Shown piece after piece: positions 19,431-27,533 of a stretch of DNA of 64,000 nucleotides. Below the pieces are notes generated by a model. That model was not told where the DNA came from. It made no database searches and saw only the letters and a program-made list of their open reading frames with translations. Origin of the DNA: Planotetraspora silvatica (GTDB lineage Bacteria > Actinomycetota > Actinomycetes > Streptosporangiales > Streptosporangiaceae). The stretch spans positions 1 to 64,000 of the forward strand of contig NZ_BOOQ01000045.1 of assembly GCF_016863315.1 (NCBI RefSeq). Direction: 5' to 3'. Made by a program: the position numbers and the translations under genes. How positions within the stretch are numbered: the stretch's first letter is position 1; every line of letters starts with the position of its first letter.

Positions 19431-20702
19431 ATGGAGCGCGAGGCCATGGCTGAGGCGGAGGAGTTCCTGGCGGTCGCCCAGGCGGCCAAGGACGCCACGA
19501 CGGTGCTCGCGCCGCTGCCGCGAGCTCCCAAGGACGCGGCGCTCCGGGCGATCGCCGACGCACTGGTCGCGGCGACGGACGAGATCGTCACGGCCAACGC
19601 CGCCGACGTCGAGCAGGCCCGGCGGAACGGCACGTCCGAGGCGATGATCGACCGGCTCAGGCTCGACGCGGGGCGGGTGGAGAAGATCGCGGCAGCCGTA
19701 CGGCAGGTGGCCGACCTGCCCGACCCGATCGGCGAGGTCGTGCGGGGGAGCACGCTTCCGAACGGCCTCGAACTGCGCCAGGTCCGGGTTCCGCTGGGCG
19801 TCATCGGGATCATCTACGAGGGCCGGCCGAACGTGACCGTCGACGCGGCCGTGTTGTGCCTGAAGAGCGGCAACGCCGTTCTGCTCCGGGGCTCCTCCAG
19901 CGCCCACTCCTCCAACCGCGTCCTCGTGCGGATCATGCAGGAGGCGCTGGAGGGGACCGAGGTGCCGGCGGGAGCCGTACAGCTCGTGCCGGGCGTGACC
20001 CGCGAGTCGGTCAAGCACCTGCTGCGGGCCCGCGGGCTGGTCGACGTGCTGATTCCGCGCGGCGGCGCGTCGCTGATCAAGAGCGTCGTGGAGGAGTCGT
20101 CCGTTCCGGTGATCGAGACCGGCGTGGGCAACTGCCACGTCTACGTGGACGCCGGCGCCGACGTCGAGATGGCTCTCAAGATCCTCGTCAACGCCAAGGC
20201 GCAGCGCCCGTCGGTGTGCAACGCGGCCGAGACGTTCCTGGTGCACGCCGACATCGCTCCGGAGTTCGTCCCGAGGGCGCTCGCGGCGCTCAAGGACGTG
20301 GGGGTGACCGTCCACGGAGACGAGCGCATCCGTTCCTACAGCGCCGACGTCGAGCCCGCCACCGAGGACGACTTCACCGTGGAGTACGTCTCGCTGGACA
20401 TCGCGGCGGCGGTCGTCGACTCGCTGGACGAGGCGGTGGCGCACATCAGGCGGTACGGCTCCGCGCACACCGACGCCATCGTCACGCGCTCCCAGGCGGC
20501 GGCGCGGCGGTTCGTGGCCACCGTGGACTCGGCGGCCGTGGCGGTGAACGCCTCGACGCGGTTCACCGACGGCGGCGAGTTCGGGTTCGGCGCGGAGATC
20601 GGGATCTCCACCCAGAAGCTCCACGCGCGGGGCCCGATGGGCCTGCCCGAGCTCACGTCCACCAAGTGGATCTACGTCGGCGACGGGCACGTACGCCTGT
20701 AG
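19431..20702 (+). CDS. proA: Glutamate-5-semialdehyde dehydrogenase (gamma-glutamyl phosphate reductase)
   Basis: Reduces gamma-glutamyl phosphate with NADPH. The 423-residue protein shows the aldehyde-dehydrogenase-like fold with [20 protein letters not shown], the glycine-containing [10 protein letters not shown] region, and the catalytic Cys in [14 protein letters not shown] (about residue 263). The C-terminal [20 protein letters not shown] is diagnostic. ATG 19431 directly abuts the proB stop; ATG 19446 ([12 protein letters not shown]) is an alternative start with a better fit to family length. Confidence 0.97.
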   Translation: MEREAMAEAEEFLAVAQAAKDATTVLAPLPRAPKDAALRAIADALVAATDEIVTANAADVEQARRNGTSEAMIDRLRLDAGRVEKIAAAVRQVADLPDPIGEVVRGSTLPNGLELRQVRVPLGVIGIIYEGRPNVTVDAAVLCLKSGNAVLLRGSSSAHSSNRVLVRIMQEALEGTEVPAGAVQLVPGVTRESVKHLLRARGLVDVLIPRGGASLIKSVVEESSVPVIETGVGNCHVYVDAGADVEMALKILVNAKAQRPSVCNAAETFLVHADIAPEFVPRALAALKDVGVTVHGDERIRSYSADVEPATEDDFTVEYVSLDIAAAVVDSLDEAVAHIRRYGSAHTDAIVTRSQAAARRFVATVDSAAVAVNASTRFTDGGEFGFGAEIGISTQKLHARGPMGLPELTSTKWIYVGDGHVRL

Positions 20703-20776
20703 CGCCGGCGGACAAGCGCCGCGTCTCCGGGGCCGGGAAGCGGCGCGCCTCCGGGGAAATGTCGGAGGCGCCCGCT

Positions 20777-22534
20777 ATGGTAGGCGCTCCTATGTCTGGA
20801 CGTCTCGGGCGGGTCGGCCCGTACACGCTCCTGGAGCGCTTGGGCCGAGGCGGAATGGGCGAGGTCTACCTCGCCGCCAACCGCCGGGGCGAGCATGTCG
20901 CGGTCAAGATGCTCCGCGAGCCGATCGAGGCCGACTCCGACGCACGGTTACGGCTCGACCGGGAGATCCGCGCGTTGCGGAGGGTCGAGAGCCCCTACGT
21001 CGCCGAGGTGATCGACGCCGATCTCTCCGGTGACCGGCCCTACCTCGTGATGGAGTACATCGAGGGCGAGACCCTGCTCGAAGCCGTCCAGCGGGGCGGC
21101 GCCATGGAGGAATCCGACCTGATCCCCCTGGCCCAGGGGCTGGCCACCGCTCTGGCGATCATCCACGCCGGAGGTGTGGTGCATCGCGATGTGAAGCCCG
21201 CCAACGTGCTGGTGCGCGAGGACGAGCCGATCCTGATCGACTTCGGGATCGCCCAGATGCTCGACGCCACCCGGCTGACCCTGACGGGCACCTTCCTCGG
21301 CACTCCCGGCTACGCCGCGCCGGAGTTGTTCGCCGACGAGGTGGTGGGCGAACCCGCCGACGTGCACGCCTGGGCCGCCACTGTGGCGTTCGCGGCCACC
21401 GGCCGCCACACGTTCGGGCGGGGGACCGTGCAGTCCCAGATGTACGCCGTTCTCAACGGGAAGGCCGATCTCGCCGGCGTTCCCGCCTCTCTGCTGCCGC
21501 TCGTCAGGGCGGCCCTCCATCGCGACCCGGCCAGGCGGCCCACCGCGGCGCTGCTGTCCGACCGGCTGGCCAGGCTCGCCCGCGTGTCCGGCGACACACC
21601 CCGTGGCACCGCGACGCAGCGCCGTACCCGGCCGGACAAGGCCGGGACGGAGGCGGACGTTCCCGAGGGGGAGGACCAGGAGGCGGACGGCACGGGCGGA
21701 GGCCGGCGGGTTCGCCCGAAGAAGGGCGGCACCACGAAGGCCAAGGCGGCGAAGACCAGAGGGGCGAACGGCGCCGCGGTGAACGGCGGCTCCCCGGGCG
21801 GCTCGGCGGGTGGCGCCGGGGGCGGCTCCCCGAGTGGTTCCGCCGGAGGCTCGTCGGGCGCGGGTTCGGTGAACGGAGGTTCGGCGAGCGGCGGTTCCAA
21901 GAACGGCAAGGGGGCCAGGGCGGGAAGCGGCGCCTCGGCGGCCCGGCGGCCGAGGGCGGGCGACAGGGCCGAATCGGCTCTGGCGGTCGAGGCACCCGTC
22001 GCCGGGACCGGTGCGGGCATCCCCACGGGCGGCACGGTCCTGCTCGCGCTGGGGCTGCTCGGTGTGCCGTGCGTGGTGGTGTCGGTGGTCGAACCGCTGG
22101 CCACGTTCGCGATCAGCGGAGCCTTCGCGGTCGTGACCAGAGCGGCCTGGGTGACTCACTGGATCGTGCGGAACCGCCGGTCGCACCGCACGCGGGGGCT
22201 CCTCGGCGTCCTCAGCTATCCGGTGACGCTGGTGGGCTCGCTGGTGTCCGGAGTCGTGTGGCCGGGGGCGCCCGCGGCCGCGGCGGCCTTCCTCGCACTC
22301 TGGCTGACCGCCGGGACGCATCTGGAGGCCGAGTGGTGGACTCAGGTGGCCCCCGTCACCGTCGCCGGAGCCGTCTTCGGCGTCGTCGTCGGCGGGATCA
22401 TCGGCCGGGAGATCGAGCGGATGGGCGCGAGGATGCCCGAGCTCAGGAGGGAGCCGCTGCGGGCGCTGGCCGTGTTCGGCGGGTTCGTCGCTCTGTGCGC
22501 GGGAGCCGTACAGGCGGTGTCCCTGTTCTTCTAG
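20777..22534 (+). CDS. Ser/Thr protein kinase with C-terminal polytopic membrane domain
   Basis: Hanks-type kinase, 585 residues from ATG 20777, which has GGAGG at 20764-20768. The kinase domain (about 15-265) has the glycine loop LGRGGMGEVYLA, catalytic Lys in VAVKML, HRDVKPANVLV, DFGIAQ and GYAAPELF, so it appears active. A basic region and a Gly/Ser-rich linker of about 100 residues follow. The last 180 residues contain about five hydrophobic helices (for example TVLLALGLLGVPCVVVSVV and LRALAVFGGFVALCAGAVQA). There are no PASTA or sensor repeats. Signalling input is unknown. It is separate from proA (75 bp gap) and convergent with the M48 peptidase gene. Confidence 0.9.
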   Translation: MVGAPMSGRLGRVGPYTLLERLGRGGMGEVYLAANRRGEHVAVKMLREPIEADSDARLRLDREIRALRRVESPYVAEVIDADLSGDRPYLVMEYIEGETLLEAVQRGGAMEESDLIPLAQGLATALAIIHAGGVVHRDVKPANVLVREDEPILIDFGIAQMLDATRLTLTGTFLGTPGYAAPELFADEVVGEPADVHAWAATVAFAATGRHTFGRGTVQSQMYAVLNGKADLAGVPASLLPLVRAALHRDPARRPTAALLSDRLARLARVSGDTPRGTATQRRTRPDKAGTEADVPEGEDQEADGTGGGRRVRPKKGGTTKAKAAKTRGANGAAVNGGSPGGSAGGAGGGSPSGSAGGSSGAGSVNGGSASGGSKNGKGARAGSGASAARRPRAGDRAESALAVEAPVAGTGAGIPTGGTVLLALGLLGVPCVVVSVVEPLATFAISGAFAVVTRAAWVTHWIVRNRRSHRTRGLLGVLSYPVTLVGSLVSGVVWPGAPAAAAAFLALWLTAGTHLEAEWWTQVAPVTVAGAVFGVVVGGIIGREIERMGARMPELRREPLRALAVFGGFVALCAGAVQAVSLFF

Positions 22535-22564
22535 GGGCGCCCGCGTCTTCTAGGGGCGCCCGCG
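22527..22564. repeat. 19-bp tandem duplication over the kinase stop codon
   Basis: Two exact copies of a 19-bp unit (22527-22545 and 22546-22564) start with TCTTCTAGGGG, so the kinase TAG stop is present twice. The unit lies between two convergent genes and contains GGGGCGCCC, which could fold. Confidence 0.85.
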
Positions 22565-22582
22565 TCGACCGTGGCACCCCTG

Positions 22583-23593
22583 TCAGTTCTCCCTGCGCGC
22601 GAACCTGTTGAAGATGCGCTCGCCCGCGTGGACCGCGCCTTCGGCCACGTCGCGGAGGACGCCGATGAAGGGATCCTGCGACTGTGCCCAGGACTCGCGG
22701 TAGGAGTTCGCCGCGGCCTTGATCTCCTCAGTGATCTTCGTGTTCGCGTCGTCCTCCCGGCGAGGGTAGGTGCCGCCGAGGATCGCGTCGTAGCTGCCCG
22801 AGCGCCGCCAGCGGTCGAGCTCCGCGACCCGGGTGACCGCGAACGGGTGTGTGGTGCCGAGGAGGTTGAGGACCTTGAGCAGGCCGTCGCGGACGTCGCC
22901 CGCGGTGTCGTACTCCCTGGCCTGGTCGAGGAAGGCCTCGATGTTCATCTCATGCAGGCGCGATCCGCCGGCCAGCTTCATGAGGGCCCGCAGCGCCGCC
23001 TCGGGGTCCTGCCCGGCGAGCAGTCCGCCGCGGTCTGCCGACATCTCGGCCTTGCGCTGCCATTCCTCGAGGGCCGCCACGATCACACGCAGGCCGATGT
23101 AGCCGAGCGGGATCCAGGCCACCCGGGTGGCGAGGCGGGTGAGGACGGCGAGCATCGTGCCGTAGACCGCGTGCCCGGAAAGGATGTGCGAGGTCTCGTG
23201 GCCGATGACGAACCGCAACTCCTCCTCGTCCATGAGATCGAGCAGGCCGGTGGACACGATGATGAACGGCTCGTCGAAGCCGACCGCCATGGCGTACGCC
23301 TTCGGGTCCTGCTGCACGTAGATCTCCGGGATCCGGTGCAGGTCAAGGATGTAGGCGCTGTCGCGGCCCATGTCGTAGAGCGCGCGGAACTGGGTCTCGT
23401 CGGTGCGAACCGCGGACGCCAGGAACATCAGTCGCAGGCGGCGCTCGCTGAACAGCCCCGACATGCGCTTCAGCACCGAGTCGAACCCGCTGAGCGAACG
23501 CATCGCCACCAACGCTGAGCGGTCGGCGGGGTGTTCGTATGCTCGGGAGCTGATGCCGGGCAGCTGCACGCGATTGCGATCCGGAGTGGTCAT
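22583..23593 (-). CDS. M48 family zinc metallopeptidase
   Basis: A 336-residue protein with the zinc-binding motif HETSH (in [15 protein letters not shown], about residue 152) and a downstream [14 protein letters not shown] that supplies the third ligand in this family. Hydrophobic stretches around [28 protein letters not shown] suggest membrane association near the active site. There is no signal peptide. M48 enzymes degrade or process membrane proteins, but the target here is unknown. It is transcribed toward the kinase gene and divergently from nadD, with about 115 bp between the two starts. Confidence 0.9.
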   Translation of the reverse strand: MTTPDRNRVQLPGISSRAYEHPADRSALVAMRSLSGFDSVLKRMSGLFSERRLRLMFLASAVRTDETQFRALYDMGRDSAYILDLHRIPEIYVQQDPKAYAMAVGFDEPFIIVSTGLLDLMDEEELRFVIGHETSHILSGHAVYGTMLAVLTRLATRVAWIPLGYIGLRVIVAALEEWQRKAEMSADRGGLLAGQDPEAALRALMKLAGGSRLHEMNIEAFLDQAREYDTAGDVRDGLLKVLNLLGTTHPFAVTRVAELDRWRRSGSYDAILGGTYPRREDDANTKITEEIKAAANSYRESWAQSQDPFIGVLRDVAEGAVHAGERIFNRFARREN

Positions 23594-23709
23594 GTCCGCA
23601 TGCTATGCCTCGTCGGCTGGGCGTGCGCGGGGCGGCGGATCCCCGGGAGGTGGCGCTGAGAGAGGGGTGGTGTCCGATTACTCCCGGTATGCAGGTTAGG
23701 GTCCGTCCC

Positions 23710-24321
23710 ATGAGAAATGGGGCTCCGACGCGGCGTCTCGGCATCATGGGCGGCACCTTCGACCCGATCCACCACGGGCACCTGGTGGCCGCCAGCGAGG
23801 TCGCCCACCACTTCGATCTGGACGAGGTGGTGTTCGTCCCGACCGGACAGCCGTGGCAGAAGGCCGAGAAGACGGTGTCCGCGCCTGAGGACCGCTATCT
23901 GATGACGGTGATAGCGACGGCCTCCAACCCGCGCTTCTCCGTCAGCAGAGTCGACATCGACCGCCCAGGCCCCACCTACACCATCGATACGCTGCGTGAC
24001 GTCGGGGCGGCGTACGGGCCGGGCGTGGAGCTGTACTTCATCACGGGTGCCGACGCCCTCGCCCAGATCCTGAGCTGGCGGGACGTCGAGGAGCTGTTCA
24101 CGATCGCCCACTTCGTCGGTTGCACCAGGCCCGGACACACCCTCCAGGACCCCGGCCTGCCCGACGGCAAGGTCAGCCTGATCGAGATCCCCGCCCTGTC
24201 GATCAGCTCCTCGGAGTGCCGCGAGCGCGTGGCGGACGGCCAGCCGATCTGGTACCTCGTCCCCGACGGCATCGTGCAGTACATCAACAAGCGCGGCCTC
24301 TACCAGGACGGCAATCACTGA
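23710..24321 (+). CDS. nadD: Nicotinate-nucleotide adenylyltransferase
   Basis: Makes nicotinate adenine dinucleotide from NaMN and ATP in NAD synthesis. The 203-residue product has [15 protein letters not shown] (nucleotide-binding HxGH motif, about residues 14-28) and the C-terminal [10 protein letters not shown] equivalent of ISSTxIR. ATG 23710 gives the family N-terminus; ATG 23689 in the same frame would add seven residues. The last 13 codons (from INKRGLYQ onward) coincide with a 40-bp sequence repeated twice downstream, so the 3' end of this gene is an integration target and may have been replaced by an element's copy. In actinobacteria nadD is normally close to rsfS; here about 12.7 kb lies between them. 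Confidence 0.96.
   Translation: MRNGAPTRRLGIMGGTFDPIHHGHLVAASEVAHHFDLDEVVFVPTGQPWQKAEKTVSAPEDRYLMTVIATASNPRFSVSRVDIDRPGPTYTIDTLRDVGAAYGPGVELYFITGADALAQILSWRDVEELFTIAHFVGCTRPGHTLQDPGLPDGKVSLIEIPALSISSSECRERVADGQPIWYLVPDGIVQYINKRGLYQDGNH
24282..24321 (+). repeat. att-like direct repeat 1 (nadD 3' end)
   Basis: The 40 bp ending in the nadD stop codon recur at 27354-27393 (one mismatch) and 31562-31601 (a few mismatches, stop TAG instead of TGA). The core GACCTCTACCAGG/GGCCTCTACCAGGACGG is shared by all three. All copies are in the same orientation, as expected for attL/attR sites left by site-specific integration into a gene's 3' end. Confidence 0.85.
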
Positions 24322-24763
24322 CGAGCGTGGATGGTGTGCCGGCAGAGATGCAGTCCGGTTCCTCGGAGATGCCAGCCGCGTCGGCAGCCGGGCGCCAGAT
24401 GCCGCTCCAGGTTCCTCGCTTGATCGGCGTGCCGCGTGAGGTCGTGAACACCAGGCCGGCGTCACGAAGCATCGGCCTACGCGGGTTGGTCCGATCCTCG
24501 ATCTGTATCAGCGCCGGCGGGAGCGCCGCCAGGTGCTCTGACAACGCAGCCAACACGCCATCAGAGAGGGGAATCGTCCTGAAACTCTTGGGTGTCTTGG
24601 GGGGTCCCAGATAGGCCACATTGCCCTTAGCCGAACTCGTGATCAACTGCTGCTCGACCCTAAGGACCTTGCGGCGAAAATCGATCTTTTCGACTTCCAG
24701 TCCGAAGATCTCCGATGGTCGCAGACCCGTTCCAACCGCCACCAGGGCAATAGACGACAGACG
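24322..24763 (-). pseudogene. Tyrosine recombinase (integrase) fragment
   Basis: An open frame on the minus strand encodes the middle of a phage/ICE-type tyrosine recombinase: VGTGLRPSEIFGLEVEKIDF holds the first catalytic Arg, and LGPPKTPKSFRTIPL the beta-hairpin Lys. VFTTSRGTPIKRGTW is also typical. The N-terminal arm-binding and core-binding parts are missing beyond a stop at 24764-24766. The frame runs into att repeat 1 without the HxLRH box or the nucleophilic Tyr. It is therefore truncated at both ends and not functional. Its place beside att repeat 1, reading toward nadD, is that of the integrase of an element inserted here. Confidence 0.8.
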
Positions 24764-25248
24764 TCAGCTCTTCCGAGGCGTTTCATTACTATGGCATCGA
24801 AATGCCGCATTCGATGAAGAAGCTGCGGCCAGCTCCGTTCATCGGAGCTGGCCTTTCTTGGCGAGCGGCTGCCGCGGCCTCGTAGTTCCACGCCGAGAGG
24901 CTCGCTTGCTCTGAAGTTCCTTCGACGTAGCCGCTCGTCGAGTGCGACCTCATGTCGCAGCAAGGTCCACATCCTTCGCTGGACATTCATGCCAGGTTTG
25001 CTCGCCATTAGGCGGGTCCGCGCACGATCGGCGTGATCGCTTCCCGCCGGGGAGAAGCGAAGGCCCAATTCCGCATCCTCACTTTTCCCGCTGATCGATT
25101 CATGCAGTCACAACCGAAGCGTTGGCGACACCTGCTCTGGTATCGACCACGCAAGGGAGATCCCAGCAGCCCAAATGGAGCGTTCCTTCACCGGTCTATC
25201 GAACACTCGAACATGCCGGCCCAAATCGATCTGATCAAGGAAGATCCC
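24764..25248. other. Non-coding or decayed stretch with hairpins
   Basis: I see no credible gene in these 485 bp. They contain the hairpin at 24827-24859 and a smaller one (GGCAT/ATGCC near 24793-24806). Lower GC than the flanking core and short, unmatched open frames suggest leftover sequence from a mobile element. The end of the stretch must hold the promoter of the RTX-type gene that starts at 25249. Confidence 0.5.
24827..24859 (+). terminator. Orphan intrinsic terminator in islet 1
   Basis: A perfect 11-bp inverted repeat (GGCCAGCTCCG at 24827-24837 with its complement at 24843-24853, loop TTCAT) is followed by TTTCTT. No intact plus-strand gene ends just before it, so the transcript it once served has probably been lost, or an unrecognised small RNA lies upstream. 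Confidence 0.75.
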
Positions 25249-27138
25249 ATGGGACGAATTCTTGTGAGGCCACGAAAAGCCGCCCAAGCGCTGGCGTTGG
25301 CCACGGCGCTGGCCACGACGATGGTGGTCCAGGCGGCTCCAGCGTCGGCCGCCGGAGGCCCCGACCTCGCGGCTGTCCGGAGCCTGCCCCTTCCGGTGGC
25401 AACGGTCTACCAGCCCGAATATATCGGCCCCAACTGGCTCTCATTCCTTACATCGGGGAGCCCCGATATCAGCGCCGACGGCAACGTTATCGGCTACACC
25501 GTGAATGGTCCTGGTGGCCGCTGCGACGTCGCGTCGTACGTGGTGAACCGGAAGACCGGAGAGACGAAGACTGTCGGTACCCCTGGTCCCACCACCACCA
25601 TCACGGATCTAAGTGAGAACGGCAGCCAGGCCGTCTATATCAAGGGATGCAATGGCAGCGACGGCGTCTACGTGCAGGATCTGGCGACGGATGTCGTCAC
25701 CCGGGTGGATGTGAGCAGCACCGGTCAACTGCCAGGCGGGTACCAATCCATTAGAGGGGTTGAGTTCGACGGGGTGCGTACCGTCGTGTTCGGATCATTC
25801 GCCACGGGTTTGGCCCCAGGCGCGCCGCTGAACATGGAAAACCTGTACCTCCACGATCTCGTGACCGGCGAGACCCAATGGCTCAGGGATCCTCAGGCCC
25901 CGATCAATTCCTTCGTCTACTCCGCTGCGGGGGTGAGCCCGGGTGGCCGGTACATCGCCTTCCTGTGGCGGGACCCGACGAATGTGACGGTCACGCTGTC
26001 GGTCTTCGACCAGGTCACCGGACGCTACTCCCGGGTCATCAGCACGCCCAACGCTTCGGCGATATGGACCTCCCCGTCCATCAGCAACAGCGGCAAGCTG
26101 GTGTTCGCCACCAAGGAACGGTTACTGCCGCAGGACACCGACAACCTGCCCGACGTCTATCTCCGGGATCTCGTGAGCGGGACGACCACATTGGTCAGCG
26201 CCGATGAGAATGGAGCGGCTGCTGGAACGGGCGCCGCACCGGAGATCACTGCCGACGGCAGGTACGTCGTCTACACGAGCCCGGGACCTGAATTCAAGCT
26301 GATGTTCCGGAATGTCATTACAGGGAGTCAGCGGGTGCTGACCGGCTTGGACGGCACTCCGCTGCAGTACCCCACCACGGACCCCGTTGAAGTCCCCTTC
26401 GTCAAGTTCGGTTTGTCCCGGACCGGCCGCTACCTCACGGTCCAGGCGAACGCCGAGAACGGGTTTCCGGCCATCGTCCTGCGTGACCAGGCTCAGGACT
26501 GTGCCGGTGACTTCGCCACGAGCACGGGCTCCGGCACCATCTACGGCTCGCCCGGGGACGATGTCATCTACGGTTCACCCGGCCCGGACACGATCTATGG
26601 CGGCTACGGCGGCAGCGACGTCATCTGCGGCATGGGCGGTGACGACACCATCGACGGCGGCCTCGGCGACGACGCCATCTATGGCGGCGAAGGCACCGAC
26701 CGGGTCGAAGGCAACGAGGGCAATGACGTGGTCGACGCGGGGTCCGGCGCGGACTCGGTGAACGGCGGCACCGGGACCGACGCTCTGCTGTATCGCTCGG
26801 CCACCGCCGGGGTGGACGTGAGCCTCAGCCGGGTGACTCCCAACGGGATGCCGGGCGAGGGCGATCAGGTCTTCAACGACTTCGAGGCGATCTTCGGGTC
26901 GGCCTACAACGACACGCTGAGCGGCCGTGAGACCGCTGAGTGGCTGTTCGGCCTGGGCGGTGACGACACGCTGCTCGGCATGGACGGCAACGACGAACTG
27001 TACGGCGGGGACGGCAAGGACGTCCTCGTGGGCATGGCCGGCGACGACTACCTCAATGGCGGACCCGGCTCGTCGAACTCGTGCGCCGGCGGCCCCGGCA
27101 TCAACACCTTCAACGACTGCAAATACATTTCCGGCTAG
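25249..27138 (+). CDS. Secreted beta-propeller protein with RTX calcium-binding repeats
   Basis: A 629-residue exported protein. The signal peptide is about residues 1-36 (basic N-terminus, hydrophobic ALALATALATTMVV, then APASAA). Residues 50-410 or so show PD40/TolB-like propeller units such as SPDISADGNVIGYTVNG and EITADGRYVVYTS. The C-terminal 200 residues hold hemolysin-type nonapeptide repeats (GSPGDDVIYGSPGPDTIYGG; later GGDGKDVLVGMAGDDYLNGG), which bind calcium and fold after secretion. ATG 25249 has AAGGAAG just upstream and places the signal peptide correctly. It is the only intact gene between att repeats 1 and 2. The function is unknown: a surface or matrix protein, or an adhesin, is more likely than an enzyme, since no catalytic domain is seen. 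Confidence 0.85.
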   Translation: MGRILVRPRKAAQALALATALATTMVVQAAPASAAGGPDLAAVRSLPLPVATVYQPEYIGPNWLSFLTSGSPDISADGNVIGYTVNGPGGRCDVASYVVNRKTGETKTVGTPGPTTTITDLSENGSQAVYIKGCNGSDGVYVQDLATDVVTRVDVSSTGQLPGGYQSIRGVEFDGVRTVVFGSFATGLAPGAPLNMENLYLHDLVTGETQWLRDPQAPINSFVYSAAGVSPGGRYIAFLWRDPTNVTVTLSVFDQVTGRYSRVISTPNASAIWTSPSISNSGKLVFATKERLLPQDTDNLPDVYLRDLVSGTTTLVSADENGAAAGTGAAPEITADGRYVVYTSPGPEFKLMFRNVITGSQRVLTGLDGTPLQYPTTDPVEVPFVKFGLSRTGRYLTVQANAENGFPAIVLRDQAQDCAGDFATSTGSGTIYGSPGDDVIYGSPGPDTIYGGYGGSDVICGMGGDDTIDGGLGDDAIYGGEGTDRVEGNEGNDVVDAGSGADSVNGGTGTDALLYRSATAGVDVSLSRVTPNGMPGEGDQVFNDFEAIFGSAYNDTLSGRETAEWLFGLGGDDTLLGMDGNDELYGGDGKDVLVGMAGDDYLNGGPGSSNSCAGGPGINTFNDCKYISG

Positions 27139-27163
27139 CCCTGACCGACACTAGACGGCGCAA

Positions 27164-27190
27164 GCGTCTCCCGGTGGTGCCGGGAGACGC
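27164..27190 (+). terminator. Hairpin after the RTX-type gene
   Basis: A perfect 11-bp stem (GCGTCTCCCGG at 27164-27174, complement at 27180-27190, loop TGGTG) lies 25 bp after the stop. No T tract follows. Confidence 0.7.
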
Positions 27191-27224
27191 AGCGCCATGT
27201 CCAATTGGCTTCGCATCGAAGAGG

Positions 27225-27318
27225 TCAGGGCACACCGAGGGCACATGACCACCAGAAACCGTGGACATCAACGAGAGACGTTGAAAGGCGAAACTACGGC
27301 CTGACCAGCATCGATCCG
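27225..27318 (+). repeat. Diverged 90-bp repeat, copy A
   Basis: Roughly three quarters of the bases match 32804-32898, beginning around GGGCACACCGAGGG and ending around CCAGCATCG. In this copy the short frame that starts at ATG 27245 (MTTRNRGHQRETLKGE) closes after 19 codons, whereas copy B stays open. This copy ends about 35 bp before att repeat 2, so it may mark the end of an ancient element. Confidence 0.6.
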
Positions 27319-27353
27319 TATCACGCCTGGTCAGGTGACCAGCGTGCGCGCTA

Positions 27354-27393
27354 CATCAACAAGCGCGGCCTCTACCAGGACGGCAACCACTGA
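27354..27393 (+). repeat. att-like direct repeat 2
   Basis: This is a copy of the nadD 3' end including its TGA, with a single difference from repeat 1 (AACCAC for AATCAC). Similarity continues for several bases beyond the stop (TGACCAGCG versus TGACGAGCG). It separates islet 1 (RTX-type gene) from islet 2 (ferric-reductase-like gene). Confidence 0.85.
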
Positions 27394-27533
27394 CCAGCGC
27401 AGGTGTGCGTCCGCTGGTAACGCTCCAGCACTCCGGTCCCTCCACCCCGCATGATCGACTCGGTGGTGTCCTCAGGGAGCGTCGACATGCGGCTTGATCC
27501 GGACGGATGATCAATAGGCGCCCGCAGGGTCGA

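Noticed and set aside
24643-25068. Minus-strand frame next to the integrase remnant
   Set aside because: It partly overlaps the remnant in a different frame and shows no recombinase or other motif.
27205-27393. Short plus-strand frame ending in the nadD tail [12 protein letters not shown]
   Set aside because: Only the repeated att segment matches anything; the rest is unrelated, so this is a by-product of the integration repeat rather than a second nadD fragment.
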